Assembly: GCA_035235625.1 (NCBI GenBank)
Contig: CP141142.1
Span: 20,842,995 to 20,906,994, forward strand
Direction of reading: 5' to 3'
From: Saururus chinensis
Taxonomy: Eukaryota; Streptophyta; Magnoliopsida; Piperales; Saururaceae
DNA: 64,000 bases
The notes beneath the pieces are model-generated. The model saw only the letters and a list, made by a program, of their open reading frames with translations. It had not been told where the DNA came from and did no database searches. How positions within the stretch are numbered: position 1 is the stretch's first letter; each line of letters opens with the position of its first letter. The position numbers were made by a program, and so were the translations under genes. This document shows, in pieces, positions 21,691 to 36,600 of the stretch.

Positions 21691-24600
21691 CTGTATAACA
21701 ACCAATGTTAATGTAATGTAACAAGTTGCTTGAAAGTAACATAAAAACAAAGATCAACTAAATAATGGAACATCTATAATTTATGAACTTCGATAATTGA
21801 GATACATAGCAAAAAAAAAGAACTTGGATAAAATTGAGATCCTTGCATAGGAGACCTTGACACTGAGTTTGATGGGTAGATGGCAGATCCAATGGACTGC
21901 CTAATTTGGATGATGTGCTGTCCTTCACAGCCAATTACTGTGTGACCTTCTTATGGGCCTGAACTAGTCAACGCTAATTATCGCACACAATTTGTTGGCC
22001 CATTTTCAGAAAAGGATTGTTCAATCAGTGTGAGCATCCATCTCTTCCTTATTATTATTATTTTTTTAAAAAAGGTAAACAGGGGACAGAATGAAAACAT
22101 CAAGAACAAGAGCAGTAAAGAGGAAAAAGCAAGAACGACACGGTAAATATTCATTTGCCAATTGTACTGAAAATGCATGTCTTGAAAACAATCAGAAAAA
22201 TCGGGTTATTTTTATCTTTTGTATTGATTTCATATCATACTAGAAGTCAGAAAGTGTCAAAGCGAACAGAAATTTCGAAATTTCATATCTGTGCATATTC
22301 GCCCGAACATTTTCTTTGTATACTTCTCAAAGTCCATAACCCGTTGCCTGCCCCTCCACGGCCTCTTATACCTTTCTTTGCTCTTGCTCCTCCCTGCTGC
22401 CTCTCCTCCTATCTCTGCCTTGGCCTATACCCTCCCTCCCTCCCTCCTACCCCTTCTATGTTTTCTTCGCTCCAGCACCACCCTGCTGCCCTTCCTTCCC
22501 CTGCCTTGCTCCCACTCCACCACCTCCCTCTCTACTTCTACCGTCTCCCACAGCACCGCCTTGACATGGACATCATGCTTCTTTTGTGATGTAGATCAAA
22601 GGATCTGCAGGGAAAAATCGGTTGAATAGTGGAAGAAATTGTAGCAGGAGAGGATAGATGATTAAGGCCAGATGAAGAGAGGGAATTAGGGGTTAGAAGG
22701 TACTTCAGATGAAAGGGGGGAAGCAAGATGATAGGTTAGGCTAGACAATGAGAAGAAGGATAATCAGAGTTAAATGGTTGAACCGACAAAGAACTCACAA
22801 ATCTATTCAATTCTATGATTTCTGAGACTAGGGAAATCCCTTACATTAAACAGAGCTCTTAAACAGACCTAAATACTAGCCTAAAATCCCATTAACACAA
22901 TTTAAACAAAATTTACATCTAACTACACACTATTTGCTTAAACACATAAATGAGCTAATAATAAAGCAAATAATCCTATTCGGCCTCCATAACAGTTTCA
23001 TGGGTCCATCCTCCCCTCTCAAGTCACTTTCTTGTTAGTGGGATATTTCATCGATGATGGTCTTTTCTTTTTTGCTGACTTCCCCAAAGCGAGCATGCCC
23101 CGACTAGCCACCTTGGATTGTGGCCAATGTGTCAAGCTCTGCCTTGGTGTTGGCTGTTGGTCTCTTCCACAGATGTTCACCATATATTCACTAATAGGCT
23201 GGGAAACGTTCAGTGCAGTGTGATTTCTGTAAGATTAAATTTACTTGTATCTATTTACTTTTGGTTGTCATCTTTCTGTTCGCCCCCTTCCCTTATAAAA
23301 ATCTTCCTGCAGAGTTTTCAATAGACAGTTGGGTACAAGCTCTAAACTTTGCTCCTTTTATCTATTTTCGATCGCAGGACCCTGTAAATCCTACTGACCC
23401 CTGCAAAGACTATTAGTTTTATTTAGATTCTTATGGCACCATTTGAGATATCTGGTTAGCATTTACTTCAGTGTTCATTTGAATGGGACGAACTACGCCT
23501 ATTGGAGTTACTTTATGTCTATTTTTTTAAAGGAAGAGGCTTTTAGAAGTATATTACCAGCAGAGCTTCTAAGGCCAGGATTTGTCCTGATGTGACACCC
23601 GAAGACAAGGAGTTGGAATGGGAGGCTAATAACAACAAAATGTTGACTTGGATCAGTAACTCTGTAGATTTGTCCATTAGTGTTTAGTTGGCTAAGTTTA
23701 AGACTGCCAAGCAGGATTGGGATTATCTGGCATCATTGTATGTCTAGACTAATGCTCGTTGTTATCAACTGGAGATGGAAATTTGTTCTAGTTCTCAGGC
23801 TGATCATTCTATCTAGGAGTTTCATGTCACTATAATTGTTCCTTAAGATCGTGGCCCTGATGGAACTTGAAAAATTATTTACTGATCCTAAGCTTCATGT
23901 GTATAGAGAGAGAGAGAGAGACATCTCCTACAGTTCTAGTCATGCATGTGCACCTCACTCACTGACAAATTAGAACAAACTGAACAGAAAAAACAAAACG
24001 CCAAAAAAAAGAGAGACAATCAGACATCAATAGCAAGTTTCATGAACTGTGGTTTTACTTTTCTACAAAAAGTGGAGACTTGTTAAAAATATTAAGAATA
24101 TCATGATGATTACCAGAAACACCTTCCCCTGCCTGGTCTCCAGCAATTCCAATGCAAGAAAACAAGGATTCTTCATCCACCTTCAAATGTTCATAAGCAA
24201 GGTGGACGTCTTCAATTGTAGCAATTTCATATAGCAAAATAAGGTCTTTAATGCATGAAATGTCCTGAATATCAAGTACAAATTGGATGTTAGAAACTAT
24301 GACCTGCTTTATCCAAAATAAAAACCAAGAGAAACAACAATCATTTCCCAAAAGAACAAGGTTTAGGATTTTTGCCTGAGATGAATGCTAAAACATGTGA
24401 ACATTTGTAATTAGTAACATAAAAAATAAAATTAAACAGCTGTCAAAAGCATGGTCATCTACTAAAAAAGAGAGAATAGAATGGAGCCTGCATATGAATT
24501 TAAATTACCTTTCTTGGAACAGAAGACGATTGCAAGTGAGCCAAAAGTCCAAGCCAATAGACATTTGACTTGGATTCAGCTTCATGTCTCATTTGCAATG

Positions 24601-27600
24601 TTTTCTTTGCCTGAAAAATCAATTCCATTAACATGAGAAACCACGACCACCTTAAACACAAAACCAAAGCAACCACGCATTTAGGCCAACTGGCCAAAAA
24701 ATGCCAGTATTACTTTTAGCAATATATGCACAAGTCTTCTTTTATCATCTTCTGTATCTCTACTATTTTATAAAAGTTTAAGATTACATAATCCACAATT
24801 GGGTAAAACTTAAGTAAAGCAAATAATTTCTTAATTTAATTCCAAAGTACATTCCCCATATGAACCATTCACTAAATAATGCAAAGCAACCTCACTCGGT
24901 AAACACTGTAACACAAACAAATATTTTTTCAATAATAAGGGCATCATAAGTTTTTGAATATTTGCAGAACATAGTCCAAAGAAAGGAAAGAAGACACTAA
25001 CTCGGTCCAGTTCTCTTTCTGTAATCTTGCTATCCCGGAAACCTCTAAGAACTTGTTTGCAAGCATCTACAGCTTTATGAACCTGAATGTAAATATAAAT
25101 CGCAATGATGAAATAACAGTTTGACAATTCAAGAACATAGGTTTAATGGCACATATATTAAAGTGTACCTTTCCTGGTTGTGAAGTTACAGAGATCACAT
25201 ACCACCCAAAACTGAGCCTATCAAAAAGGCTCAATTCAAAGGATACATCATAAGTTAAGCCCAAAGAGTCTCGGACCGTAGTGAAGAGCCTGTTCTCATA
25301 AAATGAAACAAATTCACAATGTAGAAAATCTTATTCTGAACTTGACAAACACTTATCTTGTAAATCATGATTACACTTAATAAAACAAATCCATTATCCG
25401 AGAAATACATTGTGCCCCAATTCAGTTCCCTTGATTATTGGGCAGTTTGGTCCTTAGTAGGCTTGTTTCTTTGCTTCACTTGTTGGTTGCTTGAGAGGTC
25501 TTCTCTCTGATGGATGACCAATAGCACGTTCAAACGTGTGGTTGATCACCTTCATCCACCTTCTATTAAGAATGGCTAGGTTACTTCTGGAAGATTGTTT
25601 GTGTTCAATGATCATATGTGTTTGGCGTGTTTATGCAGTGGCCAATCAATTGCCTTAGTAGTTGATTAATTGATTGACAGTTTACATGTAATTATGTTGC
25701 CCCACTTGCTAGACCATGCATAGGCTGTATGGCCCTTGCATTAGTGAAGTTTTATCCCTTTACACCCCAATGGAGCAATTACAAACAGAAATTTTGACAG
25801 ATTATAATGGAACCAGAAACTTGCGGCATAGCCAAGTCTGGTGAGGCTCCGATGACTATTCACAGACTGCAAGGGTAGGGATGCAGCAGCAAGAGCAACG
25901 CCAAAATAGGTAATAGAGGCAATGATGGTTAAATTGAATGACAGCACAGATGACATGATGCATCAGGAGTGCAAGTATGACATGTGTATAGGTGAAGGAC
26001 AATTCACTTGCTGCCAAAGGAGGATGCGATCAACTTCTGTGAGCCGAAGAATGCATACATAGAGGAACATGATCTATTTAAATCTTTTAGTTTAATGGAT
26101 GTCTAATCCAGTTAAAGTTAAAGACGAGCTCAAGGGTCTAATGTTCATCTTATAACCATGGATATGGCTATAGAGTTGCTAACACATCTGACTCTTCCAA
26201 TACGTATGGCCATGGACAACCATATGGAGAAGTCTCATATAAAAGTTGGCCAACATGCACCTCTGAGGTGTAATGTACTGCTAAATGGCAATTAGTGGCA
26301 GTACCAATAACGACTCTACCAATGGCTAATCCAAGTATAGGAATATTGCTTCAAGTTTCTCTTTGAGAGAGTGACAGATATGTACATGATATGGCCACAA
26401 TATTGTATCTACCTGCATCGCTGTACTCTCAAATCCCTCGTGGTGATCAAGGCTTTGAACAGCCACGTCATTCTGGTTTTATTGATATAATATAACTTTA
26501 TGGAGGTGATATTGTTGTTCATAAATGATGTAACTAGGATCAATGCACACAATACAAAATAGAAAAATACAAATCTGGAAACAGATCTGGTGATATTGGC
26601 TAACTATGAACCCTTAGATGCTCACTAAGAGGATCTATGAATTGACTAAAATACCCTTAATAAGAAATTAAGGTTAAGTGCATTGAACTATCTTAAGACA
26701 CATGATAAACTCTTAGTTTCTAACAATTTGAACTAAAGTTTCAACTTTCTAATGTGCATAGAAAGAAACCTTGGCCACTAAGATAATTTTGAGATTTCAT
26801 AAACATGGGGTTAGGGCACGAGATCTTCAGGAATTGATGTTAGTCTTTATTAATTGTTATGATTAACTTATGTTTATGATTTAACTTTTGTATGTTTAGC
26901 ATTAGATTTTCATGAATATAAGTTCATATATCATGTTGAAGTTATATAGTTGATAATGATTTTATACATTGCAGGTATGAGAATATGCTTGAAAGATGTT
27001 GCATTGAGGATGCTTCATGTATTGTAGAATCCATGCTTAGGACTATAGGATTATATGGTTCATGCTATACGTGTCCATTGTGATGAATGCATGTATTTGA
27101 TGATGAATTAGGTGTATGTTGCACATGTACCATGGGTGGTAAAGGGTACTAAGTATTGAGTTTAAGGTTGACGTGAGAGTAACTAGGTTCAACAGGTTAT
27201 GATTTATGGATGTTGTTGATCTTCATTTTGGGGTCAGGGAACTTCTCATGTCATCTATCTATTAAATCAGTAAATGCAGGGATAACTTCTCATGTTATTT
27301 TATTTAATACCTTTTATGGGCAGGTGAGAGATAATGATTAAGGTTAACAAAGGTTTTTTATGAGTGTTTCTGACTTCGAGTTTAAGATGAAAATACCTCA
27401 GTTATTACATCTATTGGGATCAGGGTGGAACCCAAGCTTTGTACCAATTCCCTCCCAGATTTCTACATATGATCACATTGAGTGCCGTGGGTTAACCAAC
27501 CAAGGATACTTTGCGTCAGTGCATTCCACGTCACACATAGATATCTCTATGTGAGGAGGGAGTCAGGGTAATTGATGCACGGGGGTATTTTAGTCCTTTC

Positions 27601-30600
27601 AGCCTGTCACACATTAGTCACAGATTAATGTAAATTGGATTCTGTTTCACAGCATGTGCAGCTGTTGATTCCTTCAAAAGGTTGATAGGGGCATTTCTGT
27701 TCAAGCCTTTAGAGAATCTTTAGTCTGAGCCATTGGGAAGGGCAATCTTGTAATTTTATTCAGAGTTTGCTACACTGTCAGAGACCATTATTCCAGAGAG
27801 GCCAGAGAGGATAAGTAGGGGAAAAGGAGAGAAAAAGAGGAGATCGAATTTGAATGAATTTCTTCCAGAAATTTCCCATACTCATGGATTTGAGCTTAGA
27901 ACTGTGGATTCAGTTCTTTTATTTTCTCTTTTCTATAACCTTCATGGATTTGGAGGTATTTTGGCTTGTGGATTCAAGCTTGTAATACTCTGCTCGTTGA
28001 AAAATTAATAGAAATCAGTCCTCTTCTTCCTCTCATTTTCCAGATTGTAGTTCGAAATTACTTTTGCTGGTTGCTAGTTGCTAGTTGCTAGTTGCTGTGA
28101 TCCTGGCGTCTGTTCATCTTGCTACATCAGTAATGGGCTGTTAATAACATGGGGAGTGAGCCGAACCCTCTAGAGAAACAGAGAGGAAGAGGAGGCAGCT
28201 GCGAACCAAGAACCTAAGGTGGAAGTCATCTAGAGAGGGAAGAAGATCGAAGTGACCACTCACAAAATATTGTAGAAGCTACAGTACAACGCTACTCGTT
28301 TATCTTCTACTTCAGCAAAGGTCGGATGTTTTGTTTTTCGTTATTGTTCTACGTAAAATAACATACTAATTAGTTGGCCATGCTTCCATGAATGATAAGA
28401 TTAAAAATACTTAAATCAAACGCATTACATCTTAGTATTTAAGAAGTGAATAAACAAAATTTGAGCAAAAGTTCATGTTTTTCTTATGCAGTGATTTGAG
28501 AAACAAAATTTGAATGTCTTAGACATGCGTTACATTCATAATGCTTGTATCACATTAATTTCTAGCAGAGTTTAGGAAATTAAGAACATCTAAGTAGAGG
28601 ACATGGTGTGTAAACTCAACCATCTAATTAATCTTTGAATGGGTATAAATGCCAAGCATGATTAGGATTGTACTGCAGATTGATCTTTTGTGAATTAAGT
28701 GTAAATTTTCTTACAGAAGAGTGTTATGATTGTGGTCATGTTATCATACTCAGGGCCACCTACAGAGAGGTCACTGGAGCTGACCGGACAATGTTGTGGT
28801 ACTACGCTTATTTAAGGGCTGTTCAGGTGTGGAATTTGGGTAAGATTCTATCAATTCCGCCCTAATTCTGGCTAGAATCACCGGAGTCTTGGTTGGGTGC
28901 AAAGGGTGGGTGAAATTAAAAATTCCACTCGAAAGTTTACTCTAAGCCGTTTCTAGCCAGAATCACTGAATTACCTCGCAAGGTGATTCCACCGATTCCA
29001 GCTCCCAACCGCTGTTTTGGAATTAAATATTCTTTTATTTTTTAATTCTTATCTCTCACATCCATTTGAGCCTCGAGAAGTGTCATATAAGTGGAGCTTA
29101 ATTTAAAAGTTCAAAATTACATACCCATGTAGGGTCTTATTACATAGAGCTCATAAATACAAGCGCAACAATCTCAAGAATGTGAATATCCAAGTTCAAG
29201 AGAGATGTAATTTAAAGTTTTAGAAATGGGTTTGATATAACATCGTCATTTATTCTAAAAAATTCCATTACCAACCTTAATTCTCATTCGACGGTGAATC
29301 AATGGAATTCATTGCAAAAATTCTGCTGTCGTTTCTAAAAATTTCACACCCAAACAGCCCCTTAAGGAAAAACTTTACTTTATTTCTTGTTGTCTGCTCA
29401 TTGGTTATTCACTTCTTTGGGCCAGGACGGATCCTAGACTTCCCTCTTTAGACTTTTGGTCTTGGGGCCCTGCCCCCAAACCTCTGGGCACCAGCAAAGG
29501 TGGGCAGACTTCGCCCTCAGCGCTCTGTCACTTCTAGAGCTACCAAAAATGGAGGGAAAGTGATGGCAAAGTACTTCTCTGCCGGCCTTTGATCCGGCAG
29601 GCGCATTTACATCAAGTTATGTAAAGTTTGTTTTTAAAAAAAAAACTGGCGGTGACCATTCACTGCAGGAAGCTATAAGATCACCTGCTGGCAGTGATTT
29701 TGAAAATGAGTTAGATTGTGAAAATACACAACCAATTGTGAGAATCCATTTTAAAATGTACTCTTAGGTTGTGAAAATATATACTTAGATTGTGAAAATA
29801 AACATTAATATACACTTTGATTCTCAAAATATATGTTAAAAAGCCTTTATTAGGTCAGCAATATCATAAATTATGATGCCTAAGTGTGCATTCTTGGTAT
29901 CTTCTTCCAATTTGTCCCAGTCATCATGAGCCTTTCTCTTTTCCTTCTAAGGTTTTAGAAAGTCACTGATCCATAAGTGTACTACTTGCATAAAACCACG
30001 TCAACTCACATCCGCTTCGGAAATTCTGCATTGCAATCTAAGAAAAACAGATATACTCAACTTGTAAAGGCAAAGATTGATTACCTGGAATTGATTACTT
30101 CAGCCAGCAATCCCAGAGCAATACCAAAGAACAGTGGATGAGTGCGAATACTTTTACAGTGATTCTTTTCCAAAGTTAAGTGTTCCGATCTAGCTGATAA
30201 CTCAGAAGTACATTGCTCATCTGTTTAACATTTAAATCACATTCAGAAGAAGCTATGACAAGAAATGAAACAATATTTAAACCACAGCTGATGCAAAAAG
30301 TACTGATAAAGATAGCAATCTAATTGCTTTATGTTCGAGTAAAGAAAAGCATACTAATTCAAGGAACTTGTAAATGCTATTGATAAGTAATTGAGGAATT
30401 CAAAGGTGTCTCTCATAACTGGAGAATAGACATCAAAGCACAATGAATATTTATAGATAAGGGGAGAAGATTTTGAAGTACGTGGTAAAACTTTCCAGCA
30501 ATCAATTAGGAAGAGAATTCAAAGTCCAAAAGTGGCAAGATGGTAAATGAGATTGGATGAGGACCGGAAGTTGGGAAGTAGGGTGAGAAAGAAAAGAATA

Positions 30601-33600
30601 AATAAATCCTATGAAGCATTAGTATAATAGCTAACTGGACCATGAGTCATTCCAGTAAGTTTCCCTGGCTTTGTAGCCATTTTCAACCCCTATTTTATGT
30701 TGTTTTCTGCAGTATTTAAGAGAAATGTAAAAAAATACTTCAGCTGATCGTCTTAACATCTCAGCTAATTTATGTTTATAGTTACAACTGCAACTGTTAA
30801 TTTGGCTGCCTCTTAAGAAAATTCCTTCTTCAATTTCTTCAACTGAAGTTAGTAACCAAAAAGGAAAAGAAGGAGAAAGAAACTCTAGTGTGAATGCTGT
30901 GGCCTGCCAACCACTTATCTCATCATAGGGTCCTTCGGCCCAATTATTCTTATTTACTTATTTCTGGTAGATTACATGGACGGCTGATATTTAGAAGATA
31001 TTGGTTAAGTGATTGAGTAGGTTGTGGTTCACTCTTAGGCCAAGACCATGTAAGGCCGTACAGCCTCTTGTTTGGTTTAGAGAATAGTTATGCTCCTTAA
31101 TCTCATTTCCTTTTCCTAAACATGTCTCCCTCTTTTCCCCCTTTCGTCCCCTCTCTTCTCACCCCATTCCCCCTTCATCCCATTTTCTCTTGGTTTACAC
31201 CAACTGGTATCTCCCTGATAAATACAATGGTTTACCAGAGGAAGAACCATCTCCATGGCCAAAGTCCAGATAAGGCAGCAGCAGACCAGACAGATAATCT
31301 TAGTCAGCAGCCATCTCTGGACCCAACCATTGGCAGATGGGAGCCTCTCCTCTCTGCCTTATCCCAGATCCAACTTCAGGCCACCGAGAACGAATGCCAA
31401 TTTTGCAAGACCTGCAAACTGATCTCAGGCATTGGCTGAGCGCCAGCAAGTAGCACAGGATTAAATCCACAAGGGTCAGGCTGCCTGTTTGATTCCTGTC
31501 ACTTTCACTCAGACGATCCTCCCGAGGGAACAACCAGTGCAAGCTAGAGCTTGTTGCAGAGATCGCCGCCACCCACCATCCCAACAGCTGCGTCCAGCAT
31601 TGCCACAAGTGAGCAGCCTATGCTGTCTTCACCTCGCAGCTTTCAGCCTCTCACTCCTGGTGCTAGAAGTCATTCTTCCACCCATGGGGTGGCTGCCCAG
31701 GCCAACCAACAGCGTCCACATCTGTTCACCAAAATGTCAATGCAGAGTTCTGACAAGACTACAGTGCCAAGAATCACTGGCAGGGTAATGAATTTTGGAA
31801 GATGAAGCATGGGACGATCCAACTTATGGGCTGGCACCCAAGGCTGGTACAGTCCATTTGAATTTTCCCAAATATGCAAGTGAAGAAGATCCCAATCAGT
31901 GGGTCCCTCAGATGGGGTGCTTCTTCAAATTTCAAGGCATTCACCCTGATTACCACATCCTGCTCGCCTTTTTCTATCTTAAAGGAGATACCATGGCTTG
32001 GCTTCAGCAACTTGAAAGACAAGACCCCCACTCACATGGGATGTATAGGTTGCAGAACTATGTTTCGCAGCTTCATACTTTGCATCAGGCATTTTCTCTA
32101 CACACCTATTAGACATTTGCACGCCATTCCACTAGAGACGACTAGAACCCAGCAGCCCTTTTATCTAAATATTTGAGTGGCCTCAAGAAAGCTGTTCACC
32201 TGGCATGTATACAAGACAAGCAGCTTTCTTGTTTACACCGGCTTGGCTGCAGTGCTTCCCTTAACCAAACCTCACCATTTCCAGCACATTACCACCAAGC
32301 AGGGCCACACCCAGCGCCCTCCCACCTTTGGAGCCCTTCAAGCGGCTCCCCCTAGTTGAGATGGAGCGCCACTTCTGTGGCTTATGCTACAATTGTGATG
32401 AGAAGTATGTGCCCAATCACCGTTGCAAAAAAGCTAGGCACAATGATGATCATGGAGGGGCCTTCCAAGGAAGGTGATGCCTACGATTCCCTACAAGATC
32501 CCTCACTTGATATATCCAACGTGGTCCTGCAGATCTCCATGCAATCCTTCTCCGGCTCTTATACACCCCAAACCATACGTGCCCAAGGCTCCTTAAAGAG
32601 ACAAGCAGTCGCCGTCCTTATAGACAGAAAAAGTGCACACAATTTTAACAATGATTGTGTGGCTAGCCAACTTGGTTGTGACATTAAGCAGTCAGCCTCC
32701 TTCGATGTACTCATTGGGGATGTTTGTCATCTCCGCAGCCACTGAAACCTCTGGCTCTGGACATATCAAATAGGCGACTCGGCCATGTCAATTGTTTATG
32801 AGTGCCGCATGGTGGACTCGATCAGGAAGAATAGTCTCCATGTAGATCCCATCACCAAAAGCAATGACAGCAGTAGCATTGACGCCCAAATCATCCATGA
32901 CTATCGTTTCTGTTTTTTTTTTTCCTCACTTGATTGGACTTTAACCAAAAATTGCGAATAGTCAGTTCTTTGATACCAATGTTGTAGATAGATGGATCTA
33001 CTGGGAAATGTTGGAAGAAATTGTAGAAGAGGGTAGAAGATAGTAAAGGCTAGACGAAGAAGGGGAAAGTGATTAAGGTTAGGGTTAGGAGAAATCAAAT
33101 GAAAGGGGAGATAATAGACAACAGATTAATAACTGGGTCATAACATCTTTCATCAAAGTTTCAATAGGGTAGTTTAGTCTTTCATATGTAATCTTATTTT
33201 ATGATTGGTCAGCCCTTCACATAAAATGAGGGCATATGATACTTTTCTTGTATTTGGTGACCCTAAGCCTATTAGAGGCTGGTCAACCACTTAGGTTGCA
33301 TTATCTTCTTCATTATTTTGTGATACAGAGCTCTTCTTTCTCAAACCCTAATTCTCATGATTCCATCACTTTTTACCTCTAACTTGAAACCACATAATTT
33401 ACTTAACATAGATTCATTAACCCTCTTTATATACAACTTTTACCACTTTTAATCCCGAGAGAAAACTTTTTCTTCCAAGATAATAGCTCAAATCAATCTT
33501 CTATCCTTTGAGGCTGGTATAACTGCTTATATGTGCGTTGTACCATGCTCATTTCATGAGGATTACATAACTATCATTCAAAACGAGAATTATGGCACTA

Positions 33601-36600
33601 TCCTGTTTAGCCTTTTCATATATTGTAACTGCAAAAGGTATCTTACACCAAAAACACCACCAGTTTTGTTGAACAAATTTATGTCAATATTAACATCTAC
33701 TCTTTTATTTTCCATAAGTGTATTGTCATAAGTTATTCTCAACAAAGATCTCATATTTTCTAAACAAAGGGCCACAATTTTTTTATGCAGCATCCTCAAC
33801 AGAATAAATTTCTAAAATGCAAGATTGAACCATAAAAAACAAATTTCTTAATCTAAACATAGGTCATAGATCATATATACCAATGCCTTTTCACCTAATA
33901 GGCCAAACATTGAGGTTGATGTTCTATTGATGAATAATGTCATGCTTCCATGTCAAAGGAGATTGTTTTTATTGTTAAATATTATTCACTTCAAATGTGT
34001 TTACAAATTCCATGTTGTATTTTAGTAACCAACTAGTCAATTAACTGATTCTGTACACCATCCTTTCAATTATTGACAATGGGTTACACGTTTCAGTTTT
34101 CAAGCAGGTACTTTTCTTCACTTTAAATTTGATTTAATCTGATGTGAACAGCCAACTGTTATTTCCATAAAGGAGAGTGTATCTTTTCCTGTTATCTTAC
34201 AAGGTGTACTAACCTTACCCAAAAACAACGCAAATTGTTCCATGTCCATAAGAACTTTTTAAATATATCTCATTACCACTAGTCTATAAGAAAAAATTAA
34301 TTATTATACATATTGCGTAATATTCCTCAGTTAATATGGCTGTCTTCCACTTGGCTATATTGGCACTCCCCATTAGTTGCTACCTGTATTATCCTGTTAA
34401 CAATACCGGTACTCAGAATGCTCACAACAAGTTGCATCAGCCATACATATTGGGATTGACTAAAATTATGTTCATTCGGAATGCCAAAATGGGTCAAAAT
34501 CCTACTCATGCTAGAATTTTCCAATCTAAACACAAGCAGATAGTGCCGAAACTGGTTCAGGTCTGGACTAAAATACCAAAAATGAGTAAGTACAAAAAAG
34601 GTAGAGAAGAGACCACTGGACATGCTAAGCTATTATTTTTTCGGTAAGAAAATCATGTGATCAATGTTGTTTAGGCATGGCTAGGCGTTCCGCTATTGTG
34701 ACTAAGGGTTTATATTAAAGAATATCACATTCTACATTATAAATATAAATATCATATATAAGTATGAATATCTACATATTTATATTTGGGGCATGCCCAG
34801 GCTTACGCACCTCCAGGCAAGCACCTTAATGCATCCGGTGTGACTGGGCAAGGTGATGAAATGGTTAGTAAAAGATAGAATAGTTCCTCAAGGATTAGCT
34901 AACTGGGACTCCAGCATGATTCGTAATCTTGTGTGATTTCAAATACTGAGATAAGAGATCATGCAATTTTTCCTTTGCCCACCCGTCTTCAACCGCAACC
35001 CCCCCCCCCCCCCCCCCAACCCAAAATCCCAATTTAACAAAGGAAGAAGAGGGAGTGTAAGGAGAAGAAGAGGAAGAAAAAGGAGAAAGGCGATGAAGAG
35101 GAAGGAGGCTAGGAGCGGGAACCCCGTAAATGCTGCTGAGCCCCGTAAAGTTAATTTCTCCCCTTCTCTTCTTATATGGGCACTCCCAAGCAGCTTCTTC
35201 ATGCATTCTTCAATCTTTATTCATCATGTGGAAGATCCCAGCTTTTAATCTGATTTGGTTAATAAACTCTCAAAAATCATTTTTTCCACTAAATTAGCCC
35301 AAATTTTATTAATACAAGTAGAATCTCATAATTTTATAATTGTTTGTGATTAATAATATCAATGCTAGATTGTCACAAAATATGTAATAAACCTCTTCAG
35401 GACTGCCGAGATCATTTACATGATCTCATCTCTTTGGCCGACCAAGACAAGACCAAGATCTAGGATTGAGAATCTTTGACACCAGGTGTACCGCACAGGT
35501 TAGTATTTTTCTCCTTAGCAGTTGGTGTGCATGACTGTTTGATAGTAAGCTTGTTAATGGAATTTCTGGCAGCAACTCATCGGCAGAAGTTAGTGCTGAC
35601 TGAGTCCTAAAATTCTAGATTTAAGACTGGTCACAGCTCAAAAAAGCGGAGAATAAACAGAGAGAAATGAAACAAGAGGATTAAAAAAGGGGCAGGTAAA
35701 AGTTGAATTAATCAAATTGCAATGTTTACAATACTGGGGATGCTCTTTTACAAGAGAAATGATGCCTTCTGATGTCAACAATACTAAACTTGGGTTTGCA
35801 ACCAATAAATGAGAAAAATCTTTATTACATACGAAATGTGGAGCAAATTCCATATCAAATGATTATGATGGTGGCAAGACGACTCTATGTAAATGGGCTA
35901 TAGAATCAATATAGTCACAAAAATGTTAGTTTCATCTCTGGACAGTCATAGAATTGACAACTAAAAAAATAAATTCTTTCAGTTGAAGCACCAGAGTTTA
36001 CACCTGAATATAACAATGCAAACAATGCAAATCCGTGCAAAAACAAATAAAAAATGAAAATCCAGAGAATGTTCTGTAGTTAATTACCATTAGATAGGAA
36101 GCTGTTACTTATGGACTCAAAAAGATCTTGCCCATCAATTGTAAAACCCCATCGGTTAGGAGCTGGGCCTGCGATATATGCACATGCTCTCTCATCAGTG
36201 TCCTTCAAGAAAACCTGCCAAATAGCAATACACAAAGAAACTCTTAAGAACTAAAATCTGACGCTTTATTGTACAAAATTAACTGGTAAAACATTGCAGA
36301 ACAAGACCAGAGCTTAGCAAGCAGTCTAGCTAAGTGTACATATACCAAAAATTAGATGGACACCAGAATATGTGTGAAGTAACAGTGTCGTGCTTTTCAT
36401 CAGCCACATTCCTCTAGTAGATTGCCTAAAGTAATACTTTCTAACCGCCAGTTCAAGCAAAGGTAAAGGAAGAGGTTAGCATTAGGAAGATCATCCACTT
36501 GTTGAACTCATGATTTCCACAATCCTTAAACATTGTGCTATTTTGAGTGCAGAAGAGACAGCCAACAGCTCCCATAGGCAAATGTGATATGTGGCTTAAA

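Larger units (their letters stand above)
21691..24113 (-). other. SPP intron 23 (2.4 kb) with insertions
   Basis: It holds a pyrimidine-rich stretch at about 22340-22560, a minus-oriented gypsy LTR (22587-22994), a copia gag scrap (about 23450-23880) and a GA microsatellite near 23904-23921. The rest is unassigned. Confidence 0.8.

Noticed and set aside
22155-22629. Overlapping Leu/Ser/Pro-rich open frames
   Set aside because: They come from a pyrimidine-rich low-complexity stretch inside SPP intron 23; composition is biased and no motif is recognisable.
22587-33115. A single 10-kb minus-strand gypsy element bounded by the two related LTR remnants
   Set aside because: SPP exons 19-23 with intact splice sites lie between them, so they cannot be the two ends of one insertion.
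34895-35248. Three overlapping frames with Gly, Pro or Arg/Lys runs
   Set aside because: They are produced by the C run and a purine-rich patch; no domain is visible and they lie inside an SPP intron.
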